64,000 nucleotides of DNA from VSJD01 sp041653875 (GTDB lineage Bacteria > Verrucomicrobiota > Kiritimatiellia > JAAZAB01), in assembly GCA_041653875.1 (NCBI GenBank), contig JBAZEM010000002.1:124001-188000 (forward strand), in the 5' to 3' direction. The notes under the pieces are model-generated. The model did not search any database. It saw only the letters and a list, made by a program, of their open reading frames with translations, and was not told where the DNA came from. The translations under genes were made by a program, and so were the position numbers. Of this stretch, positions 8,302 to 21,689 are shown piece by piece (the first letter of the stretch is position 1; each line of letters begins with the position of its first letter).

Positions 8302-9558
8302 TCAGTTGTTATGGTTGCGCAGGACTTTTTGAATAATAATGCCGCGGCGCTTGAATGTCGGCTCATCCAGGTTCGTGCCTTCCACCACCGTGGCATCCAC
8401 ATCTTTGAACCGGCCCTGGTTGAATTTGCCGAACAGATCGGCCTGCGTGATTTTACTCCGGGCCACGGGTTCCGGCGGCGCCGCCTCATCCGGCGCCGCG
8501 CCGATCGGACCGTCATGCGCCTCATCGTCGCGCTGTGGAGGGACGAACGCCAGACCATCGGCGTCCTTCTTTTCCACAACCAGGAAGACAACGAACAGGC
8601 GGTCCTGCCATTCGCTCTCGCAACAAACGCCCGTCATCGTCAGCGCTTCCGCGCGGCCGATCCTGGCAATACCGGACATCAACTGATCCACTTCTTTCAA
8701 GGAAAGATCGTTGCCGCCCATCACGCTAACCAGGAAGGCCTCGGCCTCGGCCAGCACGGCGCCCTGGTTCAACAGGGCATGAGCGCGCACAGCCTGCAGA
8801 ACCTGATTGACCTTGTCCGGGCCGGTTCCTTCGGCGCAGGCAAAGACACAGCGCCCATTGCCCTTATGCACCAGCGCGCTCACATCCTCGAAATTCAGGT
8901 TAATGACCCCGCGGCGGCTGATCACGCACCAGACGGCTTTCAACCCGCGCGCGAGCATCTCGTCCGCTTGCTGGAACGCCGCCGCAATATTGGTCTTGTC
9001 CTCCACGAGTTTCAAGAGCCGCTGATTGGGCAGACAAATGACGGCATCGGCCCCCGCATGCAGAGCCATCAAACCACGCCGGGCATGTTCCATGCGGCGT
9101 TTGCCCTCGAACTCGAACGGCAGGGAGGCAAACACAAGCGCCAACGCGCCGGCCTTGCGCGCCTCTTCGACCAGCAAGGGGGCCGCGCCGGTGCCAGTGC
9201 CGCCCCCAAGACAGACCACCAGAAAAACGACATCCACCTCCCGGAACAATCCGCGGATCGCCTCGATATCCGATTCCGCCGCGCGCTGACCCATGCGCGG
9301 TTCACCGCCCGTGCCCAGCCCCTTGATGACACGCGCGCCGATTTGCAGGCCGGACAGGTCCCCGGCATCCGTCAAACTGCGGCCATCCGTATTGACCGCC
9401 ACCACACGCGGGCCATCTTTCCATTGCCGGGCCATGGCCGCCACGGTTTTGCATCCGCCATTGCCCAGGCCCACCACCAGCGTTCGCGGCAAGATTAATC
9501 GCGCCGCGCTCTTCGCCCGGCCCGCCGGCGGCGGGCAAACTTTATCGGCAGTGTTCAT
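8302..9558 (-). CDS. ftsZ: Cell division protein FtsZ, divergent
   Basis: 418 aa from ATG 9558, which overlaps the ftsA stop by 4 bp (ATGA); a start at 9594 is also open. FtsZ is the GTPase tubulin homolog that forms the division ring. The tubulin signature LGGGTGTGAAP (about residue 117) is intact. The first glycine loop reads GLGNGGCKTVAAM instead of the usual GVGGGGGNAV form. The T7 synergy loop reads NLNFEDV, so the first Asp of the usual NxDFADV is Asn while the second Asp is kept. The C-terminal peptide LDEPTFKRRG resembles the FtsA/ZipA-binding tail. Last of the division genes. Confidence 0.93.
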   Translation of the reverse strand: MNTADKVCPPPAGRAKSAARLILPRTLVVGLGNGGCKTVAAMARQWKDGPRVVAVNTDGRSLTDAGDLSGLQIGARVIKGLGTGGEPRMGQRAAESDIEAIRGLFREVDVVFLVVCLGGGTGTGAAPLLVEEARKAGALALVFASLPFEFEGKRRMEHARRGLMALHAGADAVICLPNQRLLKLVEDKTNIAAAFQQADEMLARGLKAVWCVISRRGVINLNFEDVSALVHKGNGRCVFACAEGTGPDKVNQVLQAVRAHALLNQGAVLAEAEAFLVSVMGGNDLSLKEVDQLMSGIARIGRAEALTMTGVCCESEWQDRLFVVFLVVEKKDADGLAFVPPQRDDEAHDGPIGAAPDEAAPPEPVARSKITQADLFGKFNQGRFKDVDATVVEGTNLDEPTFKRRGIIIQKVLRNHNN

Positions 9559-10763
9559 GACCGCCCCCACAACTTGCTCAAGAAGCCGCTCCAACCGATC
9601 GATTCCGTTTGACGATAGGCACCGCTACGCACGGCATAACGCAACATACCCAGCGGCGCGGCATACTCGGGCCCCTCATTCACCGAAGCCATTCCGCTGT
9701 AATTCACAGGCATGCCGATCGCACAAGGCAAATCGAATATCCGCTCCGCCAACGGCACAACGCCCTTCAGGTGGACCCCGCCGCCCGTCAGAACCAGGCC
9801 GGCGCCCAGTTGTTGTGTGAGCCCCTGCTTCTTAAAAAGAGCCGCAATCAGTTCCAGCGTCTCGCCCATCCGCGCCTGAATAACGGCGCGCAAGTCCGAA
9901 GCGGCCACCGAACAGGCCGGAAAGCCGACCTCCGCCGGAATTGCGATCCGCTGGAAATGCGTGCCGGCATCCGGGATCAACGCCCCCGCTTCCTGCTTAA
10001 GCATTTCCGCGCGCTTCAAAGACACGGAAAAACCGAGGGAAATATCGTTGGTAATATGATCGCCGCCCACGGCCAACACCCCCGCCAGGGCAATCGCGCC
10101 GCCGGCATATACCAGGTAACTCGTCGTGCCGGCGCCCAGGTCTATGAGCGCCACCCCGCATTCTTTCTGTTCCGGCGTCAGCGTCGCCATGGCCGCGCAC
10201 AACCCGCTAAAGGCCATATCCATCACATCAAGGCCGACGTTGCGCGCGGCTTGGACGGCGTTGGTCAGCACATTCCGCGCGCCATGCACAATCAGCATAT
10301 CCAGCGACAGCTTAGCGCCGCGCATGCCATCCGGGTTGCTTACCACCAACTGGTCATCCACCATGTATTGCCGCGGAATAGAATGCACCAGTTCGCGGTC
10401 ATGCGAAAGATTGACGGCCCGGGCGATATCCATGACCTGCGCCATATCGTCCTGCGTCACCCCCGCTTTCACGTCCATCACCGGGGTGCTGCCCTGGCTG
10501 GTCATACTGCGCATATGCTCGCCCGCAATCACCAGGAACACTTTGCCGATTTCAACCTGGCCGCTTTGCTCGGCGCCCTGGATGGCCGTCCGCACACAAG
10601 CGCTGGCCTTTTCCAGGTCCGTGATGACGCCCTTGCGAACGCCGCAGGACGCGCAATGCCCAATGCCGGTGACCATGATATGCCCGTCTTCGCGCGCTTC
10701 CCCCACCAGCGCGCATACTTTCGAGGTCCCAATTTCAACCGCTACAATCGGCTCGGACGCCAT
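9555..10763 (-). CDS. ftsA: Cell division protein FtsA
   Basis: 402 aa. Actin-like membrane tether for FtsZ. Visible are the phosphate-1 loop IVAVEIGTSKVCALVGE at the start, KGVITDLEKA, the phosphate-2 region ALIDLGAGTTSYLVY (about 205) and the GLVLTGGGVHLKGV adenosine motif (about 330). The C-terminus SIGWSGFLSKLWGRS is a short amphipathic helix with Trp and Phe, as expected for membrane targeting. It overlaps ftsZ by 4 bp; the region in front of it carries facing repeat arms that separate it from ftsQ. Confidence 0.95.
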   Translation of the reverse strand: MASEPIVAVEIGTSKVCALVGEAREDGHIMVTGIGHCASCGVRKGVITDLEKASACVRTAIQGAEQSGQVEIGKVFLVIAGEHMRSMTSQGSTPVMDVKAGVTQDDMAQVMDIARAVNLSHDRELVHSIPRQYMVDDQLVVSNPDGMRGAKLSLDMLIVHGARNVLTNAVQAARNVGLDVMDMAFSGLCAAMATLTPEQKECGVALIDLGAGTTSYLVYAGGAIALAGVLAVGGDHITNDISLGFSVSLKRAEMLKQEAGALIPDAGTHFQRIAIPAEVGFPACSVAASDLRAVIQARMGETLELIAALFKKQGLTQQLGAGLVLTGGGVHLKGVVPLAERIFDLPCAIGMPVNYSGMASVNEGPEYAAPLGMLRYAVRSGAYRQTESIGWSGFLSKLWGRS

Positions 10764-10798
10764 GTCTCATTATCCTTTCGTGTCGGAAATCAAAACCA

Positions 10799-10914
10799 GA
10801 GATCAGAGGTCAGAAGTCAGAGATCAGCGATGAATTCACGCCGACCTATCTCCATCCTGCGACAGACGACGGACGCCGCCATCTGACCTCTGATATCTGA
10901 CTTCTGACCTCTTT
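10799..10914. repeat. Facing heptamer arms (GAGGTCA-type units)
   Basis: The left arm (10799-10830) has 7-nt units AGAGGTC/AGAAGTC; the right arm (about 10880-10914) has the complementary GACCTCT/GACTTCT units. The array separates ftsQ from ftsA. The same units form the large array after hppA at 21.7 kb. Confidence 0.8.
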
Positions 10915-10934
10915 CTTCGGCAATCCGCAATTCT

Positions 10935-11837
10935 TCAGTATTCCTGGGCCGGAAAATTGTTTTCATACGTCATATCGATCCAGGCAATGCGCTTGTTACG
11001 ATGGGCCGCCGACTTAAGGTTTTCGGCCAGTTGCGCCAGTTTATGCTCCAACTGTTCGCGGGCCAGCGACGACGGTTCGCCCATATGAGGCCATGCAAAC
11101 GGGACCCGCTCGCCGTTCGCCAGGCGGAGTTCCAGCGCCTGCGCGTTGCGCACATCGATGGAAGCGATCCGGACCCCCTGGCCGATCGGCGTCGTCTGGC
11201 AGACATCGAGGACCTCCAACGCATTCCGAATGCCTGCCGCGCTCAATTGCACGCCCGGCCGGATGCCCGGCAAATCATAGCCGGCAATGATCGGCAAGGC
11301 TTTCGATTCGACGGCCTTCCCCAGCACATAACCTTCCCGGTCGAGCGTCAGATAATAACCGCTCAACTCCAGTTGCGCCATGGACACGCGCTCGCGGACA
11401 TGAACGATCAATTCGCCCGGCAGGCGGCGCTTGATTTCCACAGCCTTGATCCGCGGCACTTGCATCAATAACTGCTCCCGAATCTCCACGATATTCGTGG
11501 CAAACAGGTATTTCATTTCCGACAAATGGGCATATTCCACGATGTGATTTGGCGTGAGGGAGTCGCCATTACATTCGATCTTGATGTCCCGGACACGGAA
11601 GAGGTCGTTTTGCCGGAATAACAACCACCCCAAAGACTGGGTTCCCACCCAGGCCAGAAAACCGCAGGCCGTCAGGCTGGAAAGCATGACTGCCGCAATT
11701 ATCAGGCGGCGCCCCCACTCCTTGCCGCCGGTGCGATCGCGGGCGCTGAAACGCAAGGCGGAGTCCCGCCGGACGCTCCGATCCGCGCGAGCCCCCCCCC
11801 ACCGACGTCGCTGTTCACTTGCGCGTCTCCACCACAT
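10935..11837 (-). CDS. ftsQ: Cell division protein FtsQ/DivIB
   Basis: 300 aa from ATG 11837, preceded by AAGGA at long spacing; the frame also opens at a TTG at 11894 (319 aa). The topology is that of FtsQ: an Arg-rich cytoplasmic N-terminus, one membrane segment (LIIAAVMLSSLTACGFLAWVG), then a POTRA domain (FRVRDIKIECNGDSLTPNHIVEYA, ending with IKRRLPGELIVHVRERVSMAQLE) and the beta domain (YLTLDREGYVLGKAV). It belongs to the divisome FtsQLB subcomplex. A run of nine C at about 11792-11800 lies in the N-terminal coding part. Order ddl-ftsQ-ftsA-ftsZ is the classical dcw order. Confidence 0.9.
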   Translation of the reverse strand: MWWRRASEQRRRWGGARADRSVRRDSALRFSARDRTGGKEWGRRLIIAAVMLSSLTACGFLAWVGTQSLGWLLFRQNDLFRVRDIKIECNGDSLTPNHIVEYAHLSEMKYLFATNIVEIREQLLMQVPRIKAVEIKRRLPGELIVHVRERVSMAQLELSGYYLTLDREGYVLGKAVESKALPIIAGYDLPGIRPGVQLSAAGIRNALEVLDVCQTTPIGQGVRIASIDVRNAQALELRLANGERVPFAWPHMGEPSSLAREQLEHKLAQLAENLKSAAHRNKRIAWIDMTYENNFPAQEY

Positions 11838-12035
11838 AAGCAAACGGTTTCCTTTTGCGCAGAAGGCGGCGATTGCATTTCCGACCCATTCCAAATGCCG
11901 ACAAAATCAATATGGATTTTCCGCTCCACTCCGTCAAGAGCAAAGCACGGCGGGGAGCAAATGGAACCGGCGTATACAGCGAGATGAGGGACGCGAACAA
12001 ATTCGCATATTTAAAGCGTCAATAATAGCGGACCG

Positions 12036-12962
12036 CTAATCCAAGGAGGCTGTTCTTATGATGCGGTCGCACAGGGCGGAAAATTCATAGCCGGCGACGC
12101 GGGCGGCTTTGGGCAGGAGACTGGTTTCGGTGAACCCGGGGATCGTGTTCAACTCCAGGACATACATCCGGCCATCGGGGCTCATGCGCAAATCGATGCG
12201 CCCCATGCCGCGCCCGTCAAGCGCCCGGTAAGTCCGCGCGCTCAGGTCCTGGGCCAGGCGCGTGGCGGCGGCGTCCAGCGGCGCGGGCGCCAGGTATTCC
12301 GTAACGCCTTTGGTGTATTTGGCCCGGTAATCGTAGTTGTTGCCGGGCGCGCGGATTTCGATCACCGGCAAGACTTCCGTCTCCACAATCCCCACAGTCA
12401 ATTCCTTGCCGTCAATATACGCTTCCACCAACGCCTCGCCGTTATAAATCATGGCATCGGCCAGGGCGGCCGGCCAATCGGATTCGGCCGTCACCTTGTG
12501 GCAGCCGAAACTCGAGCCTTGCCGCACCGGCTTGACAACGACGGGCAAGGGCAAGGTGCGCGCCTGACCAGGCCGCAGAACTTCGAAAACCGGCGTCGGA
12601 ATGCCATGGCGCGTCAATATTTGTTTGGAACGGACCTTGTCGAACGCTATCCGGCTGGCTTCCGGCCGCGATCCGGTATACGGCACGTTTTTGAGCGTCA
12701 AAATATCCTGCACCTGCCCGTCTTCGCCAAACTCGCCATGCAGAGCGATAAAAACGGCTTCCACCTGCGGCGGCAAATCGAAGGTCCGCTCCTTAACGTC
12801 AACTTCCATCGCCTCGTAACCGGCCTGGCGCAGGCCCTCCGTCACCGCCCGCCCCGACCGCAAGGAAACCTCCCGTTCCGAGGAAGGCCCGCCCATCAGC
12901 ACCGCGACATGCTTTCCGCCGCAGGCGGATCCGCCTCTGGCGGAAAATGTCGTATTATTCAT
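12036..12962 (-). CDS. ddl: D-alanine--D-alanine ligase
   Basis: 308 aa. Joins two D-Ala for the peptidoglycan stem peptide. ATP-grasp hallmarks are all present: VAVLMGGPSSEREVSLRSG at the start, HGEFGEDG (about 75), VVVKPVRQGSSFGCHKV (about 145), GRIDLRMSPDGRMYVLELNTIPGFT (about 265), with the conserved Glu and Asn that bind Mg. Residues 5-16 before the conserved core are encoded by a copy of palindromic element A (12913-12947), so the N-terminus is repeat-derived. The only upstream ATG is this one; a weak GGGAAG lies 11 nt before it. Confidence 0.95.
   Translation of the reverse strand: MNNTTFSARGGSACGGKHVAVLMGGPSSEREVSLRSGRAVTEGLRQAGYEAMEVDVKERTFDLPPQVEAVFIALHGEFGEDGQVQDILTLKNVPYTGSRPEASRIAFDKVRSKQILTRHGIPTPVFEVLRPGQARTLPLPVVVKPVRQGSSFGCHKVTAESDWPAALADAMIYNGEALVEAYIDGKELTVGIVETEVLPVIEIRAPGNNYDYRAKYTKGVTEYLAPAPLDAAATRLAQDLSARTYRALDGRGMGRIDLRMSPDGRMYVLELNTIPGFTETSLLPKAARVAGYEFSALCDRIIRTASLD
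12913..12947. repeat. Palindromic element A inside the ddl reading frame
   Basis: An inverted repeat with outer arms TTTCCGCC/GGCGGAAA around an inner GGCGGATCCGCC. Two intergenic copies are at 23133-23167 and 23350-23383. This copy is read in frame as residues 5-16 of Ddl (FSARGGSACGGK). Confidence 0.85.
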
Positions 12963-12987
12963 AATTCACGATCTTCCCGGAAACCTT

Positions 12988-13046
12988 GCCGTTCTTACGA
13001 ACGGCCGCTACACTAAATTGGCGTAGTCGCGGTTCGATAGAACCGC
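12988..13046. repeat. Double-hairpin element B
   Basis: Two 18-nt palindromes about 23 nt apart: GCCGTTCTTACGAACGGC and GCGGTTCGATAGAACCGC, separated by a CTACAC...GTAG segment. It sits between murC/murB and ddl. Other copies: 22817-22896, 34148-34211 and (reverse order) 51176-51216. Confidence 0.85.
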
Positions 13047-13078
13047 AAGATTGCCCGCCGTAAGCGGATAATATTTGA

Positions 13079-15549
13079 TTACTCAAGACACACGATCTCC
13101 TCGATTAATTCGATTCCCGCGCTTTCCCGCACGGCCTGGCGCATGATTTCCAAAAGCGCGCGGACATCCGAGGCCATCGCGCCTGGCTCCGTGACGATCA
13201 CGTTGGCATGCTCCTCCAACACGCGGGCGCCGCCGACACGGCGCCCCTTCATTCCGGCCTGTTCCAACAGGCGCCCGGCAAAATCGCCTTCCGGGTTCTT
13301 AAACACCGAACCGGCCGAATGCCAGGCGCGCAACCAGGCGCGCCGCTTGAGGATGTCTTCCATCCGAGCGCGCACCGTTTGCGGATTCGATGGCGCCACG
13401 TTAAACGCCGCCTCAACCACAATCTTGCGGTCCCCAGCCGAGGTGTCGGCCCCAGCCGGGGTTCCGGCTAATCCTATGCAGTGGCGATAGCCAAATCCAA
13501 GGGCGGTCGCTTCCGCCACCTGTCCCGAACCATCGGGATTGAGGAAGCGCACCCAAGCCACCCGCGATCCGATATCCTCGCCCCAGGCGCCCGCATTCAT
13601 GCGCAGGGCGCCGCCAACTGTGCCCGGAATGCCCGCCAAAAATTCCAAACCTGCCAGGCCCTCCTCCGCCAGCCGATTGGTCAGTTCATGCAGGGACACC
13701 CCGGCGCCAACAACCATCTGGAATGCCGGACGACAGACGGACGCGCCGGCGCCAGCGACCATCCGGATTTGCCGGAACGCCGGGCCCGCCAGGCGCATCA
13801 CCACCCCGCGCACACCCAGATCGCTTGCCAGCACATTGCTACCAGCGCCCAAAACATTGACCGGAACCCGGTTGGCATTGGTCCATTCGAGTATTTTTGT
13901 CAAATCTTCTTCATCGGCCAAGTCGGCCAAAATATCAACGTTGCCGCCCACACGCAAGGTCGTTTTATCGGCCAAGGAGGACTGTCGTTTTAAAACCGCC
14001 GATTTCCATTGCATTTTTTCCAGCGCCGCAGTCCAGGCATTCGCCGGATCAAGGGCGAACCCGGTGTCCCGGGCGGCCAACCCGCGCTCGGCCAATTCCG
14101 CGCGCGCCCAGCGGGCAATTTGTTCGACATCGCCCGCACCCATGATCAGCAAGCCGTCGCCGGGCCGGAGCGCGGTGCGCACATAATCCCAAGCCTGGAC
14201 CAGCGAAGTTGCGGCGAATGCTCGGATCTGTCCGATCTGCCTGACCTGCTCAAAGAGGTTCCAATGCGTTCCGCCGCTCAGCATCGGTTCCGAGGCGGCA
14301 TAGACCGGCGCAAGGATCAATTCCGCCATGCCTTTCAACACGGCGGCAAAATCGCCGGCCAGGGCCCGCGTGCGGCTGTAACGATGCGGCTGGAATACCA
14401 CCAGCCAGCGTTCGCGCCGGAGGTCCGGCAGGGTGCGCAAGGTGGCCGCAATCTCCGTCGGATGATGCGCATAATCTGAGAGCACCAATACGCCGTCCTT
14501 TTCGATCACCCGCTCGAAACGGCGGCGCACCGGCTGGAAGCGTTGCAAACCCAGGCGCATGGCATCGAAGCCGACACCATTGACCGAGGCCGCCGCGCAG
14601 GCCGCCAAAGCGTTCAGCACATTGTGGCGGCCAGGCGCCGGAAGGCACAAGACGCCCAGCATTTCTTTGCCATGCCAGACTTGAAATGAAACACCTTCCG
14701 CCACAGTCTCGATTGCGGCGGCGCGCCAATCGGCGCCGGAAGCCAATCCATAGGAGACGCTTTTTGTCAGACCGCAACAAAGCCTGGCGGCTTCCGGATC
14801 GTCGGCGCAATAAACGATGGCCCGGCGGACCTGCCGGAGCATGTTGGCGAAACAGACGCGCAGTGCGCCAAGGTCGGCAAAATGCTCGGCGTGATCGAAC
14901 TCGACATTCGTCACCACGGCAATATCCGCCTCGTAATAAGCCAGGGTGCCGTCGCTCTCATCGGCCTCCGCCACCATGCAGTCGCCCTGCCCCGCGCCGG
15001 CGACGGCCGGTGCGCCGGCAACGACCGGTGCGCCGGCAACGGCCGGTGCGCCGTCGCCACCGCCAAGCTTCCCGGCGGCAGGGCCTGCCGCCGCAGGGAC
15101 GCCGCCAATACAATAGGAAGGATCGCGGCCGGCGGCCAAAAGAATCTGCGTGAGCATGGCAGTGGTCGTGGTCTTGCCGTGCGTGCCGCAGACAATGATC
15201 GAAGTAAATCCGGAAAGAAGCGCGGCAAGCACCAGGCCGCGTTGGAACACGGGAAGGCCTTGCGCCAAGGCCGCGGCAACTTCCGGATGGTCCGGTCGGA
15301 CGGCTGTCGTGCGCACAACCCAGTCCACACCGGCCAGATGCGCCGAATCGTGTCCCAGCCGGATTTCAATGCCAGTGGCGGCCAGCCAGGCAGACAGGGC
15401 ATTGCCTTGCAAATCGCACCCGGAGACGCGCCAGCCCTTGCGTTTCAAATGGAAGGCCAGCCCGGCCATACCCACCCCGCAAATGCCGACAAAATGAACA
15501 TGGCCCGGCTTACCGGCCAAAAATCGGCGTACGTGTTCTAAATTTTCTT

Positions 15550-15553
<4 letters not shown>
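13079..15553 (-). CDS. murC/murB: MurC-MurB fusion (UDP-MurNAc:L-Ala ligase + UDP-enolpyruvyl-GlcNAc reductase)
   Basis: 824 aa from ATG 15553, which overlaps the murG stop by 4 bp. Residues 1-480 are MurC: GICGVGMAGLA, the P-loop GTHGKTTTTAM (about 120), AEADESDGT, DYAHHPTEIAATL (about 355), FQPHRYSRTRAL. From about residue 510 the chain continues as MurB: LRVGGNVDILAD, VLGAGSNVLASD, GIPGTVGGALRMNAGAWG, HSAGSVFKNPEG (catalytic Ser) and EEIVCLE at the end. Two consecutive cytoplasmic steps are thus in one polypeptide. MurC has an Ala/Gly/Val/Pro insert (about 160-185) just before ADESDG, coded by an 18-nt tandem repeat, and MurB has a short internal duplication. Confidence 0.95.
13697..13790. 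repeat. Short internal duplication inside the murB part
   Basis: Two adjacent segments of about 48 nt (each beginning GGCGCCA and containing a GACCAT/AACCATC core) encode the near-repeats QIRMVAGAGASV and QMVVGAGVSL. MurB proteins normally have a single GAG motif at this place, so about 16 residues appear duplicated. Confidence 0.6.
15003..15057. repeat. 18-nt tandem repeat inside murC
   Basis: About three copies of an 18-nt unit (CCGGTGCGCCGGCAACGG-like) read in frame as Gly-Ala-Pro-Ala/Val-Val-Ala. The insert lies in the loop preceding the AEADESD motif of MurC, where other MurC proteins have a short loop. Confidence 0.8.
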
Positions 15554-16955
<1,402 letters not shown>

Positions 16956-16959
<4 letters not shown>

Positions 16960-18311
16960 TCTTGAATAATGGCCTCCCGCACCCGGCCGGCAAGCTGTTC
17001 CAACACGGGCGCGGGCGTAATCAGCGGCGGCATGAGATACACGACCGATCCCAACGGACGGATCAGCACTCCTTGCTGTAACAGCCAGGCCGCCGCCCGC
17101 TTGGCCCGCTCCGGGCCCGATTGTCCCTTATTCTCGTCCAGTTCGACGGCCGCCAGAAGTCCCAGGCCGCGGACATCCCGCACGCCGCTCAGGCCGCGAA
17201 GCGGCGCCAAGGCGGCCTGAAGCCGCTCGCCCGCTTCGCGGGCGCGTTCCACAATCCGGTCTTGCTCGTAAATCCGCAGGGTTTCGAGCGCCACCGCCGC
17301 CGCCACGGGATTACCCGCGAACGTGTGCCCGTGATAGAAGGTATGGTCTGCTTTGCTGTCGGCAAAGGTTTCATAGATCGCCTCGCGCACGATCGTCGCG
17401 CTCATGGGCAGGTAGCCGCCCGCCAGGCCCTTGCCGACGCACACGATATCGGGATCGATCCCGGCATGTTCGAAGGCGAACATCCGCCCGGTGCGCCCGA
17501 ACCCCATGGCGATTTCATCGACAATTAACAAGACGTCGTATTCCCGGCACAGCGCCGCCATTTTAGCCAGACAAGCCGGCGCATAAATCCGCATACCGGC
17601 GGCGCCCTGGCACATCGACTCGACAATCACGGCCGCAATTGCGGACGCATTTTTTTCAAGAATTTCAGCCAGGTCCGCCAGGCACTCCTGCGCGCAGGTA
17701 TCCGGCAGACGGCCGCGCGCGCTCGCCTGGGCGTAGCGCTCCGGCGTAGCCTGGCAGGTTCCACAGCAGGGTGTCGGCGCGCGGAACACCGGGAAAAGCA
17801 AGGATTGGAACGGCGCATGGAATTCCGGCAGGCAGCCGACCGAGACGGCTCCCAGCGTATCGCCATGATAGGCGCTGTCCAGCGACACAAACCGGCGCCG
17901 CTCCGGCCGCCCCCGGTTGTGCCAATACTGGACGGCAATTTTGAGCGCCGCTTCCACGGCGCCGGCGCCATCGCCCGCAAAGAACACGCGCCGGCGCCTG
18001 TCCGGAAACAGTTCCGCCAGGCGCGCGGCCAGCTCAATGGCGCCGGGATGCGAAAGGTTGCCCAGGATGCTGTGTTGCAGGCAGTGGGCCTGGGCGGTCA
18101 TCGCTTTAACCAGGCGGGGATGACTATGCCCCAGGTTGCAGGCCCACCAGGATGAAATCGCATCCAGATAACGGCGGCCGTCGCTGTCGAAGAGATAGAC
18201 ACCCTCCCCGCGCACGATGACCGGGAAAGCCGTGTCCTGTATGGCCGAATGCCGCGAATAAGGATGCCAGAGATGCCGGCGATCGAGCGAACGATATTGT
18301 TCCGTGTTCAT
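16956..18311 (-). CDS. bioA: Adenosylmethionine-8-amino-7-oxononanoate aminotransferase
   Basis: 451 aa from ATG 18311, overlapping the bioD stop by 4 bp. PLP enzyme forming 7,8-diaminopelargonate in biotin synthesis. Motifs: HLWHPYSRH at the start, SSWWACNLGHSHP (about 55), GDGAGAVEAALKIA, SAYHGDTLGAVSVG, LLIVDEIAMGFGRTG (about 270), and KGLAGGYLPMSAT with the PLP-binding Lys. Residues about 185-196 (ATPERYAQASA), lying between the two Cys pairs of this enzyme type, are coded by a copy of palindromic element F and make the segment about 11 residues longer than usual. Co-transcribed with bioD and murG. Confidence 0.95.
17723..17757. repeat. Palindromic element F inside the bioA reading frame
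   Basis: TCGCCTGGGCGTAGCGCTCC followed by GGCGTAGCCTGGCA, nearly identical to the intergenic element at 23017-23050 and related to two copies at 61800-61902. It is read in frame as part of BioA. Confidence 0.85.
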
Positions 18312-19045
18312 GATGATTGCATCCATTTCAGCAGCGTTGCGGCGGGCGGCAGACCGGCGGCCGCCGCGCGCTGGAATCGAGCGGCCGGCCGCGACTCAAG
18401 ATTGGGAATAAACGGCAAGCGGCCAAGCACGCGCACCTTACCCAAACGCGCAATGGTTTCGATATTATCCCGCTCAATATAGCCCAAGCGGCCCGGTGCG
18501 GTCGCATTGAAGACTACGCCCAGCACACGGATTTGCGCGCATCGCAGACGGTGAAGAGTGAGCAAGGTGTGGTTAATGGTTCCCAGCCCCAGGCGGGACA
18601 CCACCACCACGGGCAAATCCAGCGCACCCATCAGCTCCAGCATCGTCCGCCTGCCCCGGATCGGCGCGCACACCCCCCCGGCGCCCTCCACGATGACCAA
18701 CGCATGCCGCGCCTGTAATGAATTTAGGGAAGCCTTAATGCGACAAAATCCGATGCGGCGTCCGGCTGTTGCCGCGGCCAGATGCGGCGAACACGCCTTG
18801 GCAAAACAGCAGGGCGCCATGCGGGCATATTCCGAAGGTCCCGGTTTCAGGCCGGCCAGCGCCAGACAGAAATCCAGGTCGGGCGAACACCACCGTCCGT
18901 TAGTTTGCCTGGCGCCGGTCTGGACCGGTTTCATCGGCACGGCATCCACGCCGCGCGAACGCAGCACGCACAGCAAGGCGGCGCTCACAAAGGTCTTGCC
19001 GACTCCCGTGTCCGTGCCGGTAATAAAGATGCCCTGAGCCTTCAT
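18308..19045 (-). CDS. bioD: Dethiobiotin synthase
   Basis: 245 aa. ATP-dependent closure of the ureido ring of dethiobiotin. Visible are the P-loop GIFITGTDTGVGKTFVSAALL at the start, MKPVQTG with the substrate Lys (about 40), VIVEGAGGVCAPI (about 118), LPVVVVSRLGLGTINHTLLT (about 148) and the nucleotide-base region GVVFNATAPG. GGGAAG sits 6 nt upstream of the ATG, and a perfect TATAAT lies 26 nt farther up. It heads the leftward transcript that continues through bioA and the murein/division genes. Confidence 0.95.
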   Translation of the reverse strand: MKAQGIFITGTDTGVGKTFVSAALLCVLRSRGVDAVPMKPVQTGARQTNGRWCSPDLDFCLALAGLKPGPSEYARMAPCCFAKACSPHLAAATAGRRIGFCRIKASLNSLQARHALVIVEGAGGVCAPIRGRRTMLELMGALDLPVVVVSRLGLGTINHTLLTLHRLRCAQIRVLGVVFNATAPGRLGYIERDNIETIARLGKVRVLGRLPFIPNLESRPAARFQRAAAAGLPPAATLLKWMQSS

Positions 19046-19067
19046 AATCTTCCCAACAAATGGGATA

Positions 19068-19100
19068 CTGTATTATAGGGCACGCCGGCATGCACGCTAT
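19068..19100 (-). promoter_or_regulatory. Putative promoter of the bioD-bioA-murG transcript
   Basis: On the minus strand a perfect TATAAT lies at 19072-19077, about 27 nt before the bioD start. The -35 region at 17-bp spacing (ATAGCG) is poor. It is back to back with the hppA promoter. Confidence 0.45.
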
Positions 19101-19125
19101 AAATTAGGCGCGAGATGGAATTTGA

Positions 19126-19154
19126 TTGACGCCCGCGCAAACGCCTCCTATACT
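19126..19154 (+). promoter_or_regulatory. Sigma-70-type promoter of hppA
   Basis: TTGACG at 19126-19131, a spacer of exactly 17 bp, and TATACT at 19149-19154. The hppA ATG follows at 19208 with GGGAGG about 10 nt before it. Confidence 0.7.
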
Positions 19155-19207
19155 TCGCCGCTTGTTCGTTCGAACAAGCAACCGCAGTAAAAGGGAGGAA
19201 AGGCATC

Positions 19208-21688
<2,481 letters not shown>

Positions 21689-21689
21689 G

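Noticed and set aside
11792..11800. Phase-variable C-tract in ftsQ
   Set aside because: Nine C in the N-terminal coding region, but a division gene is an unlikely phase-variation target and no alternative product is seen; could equally be a sequencing-prone site.
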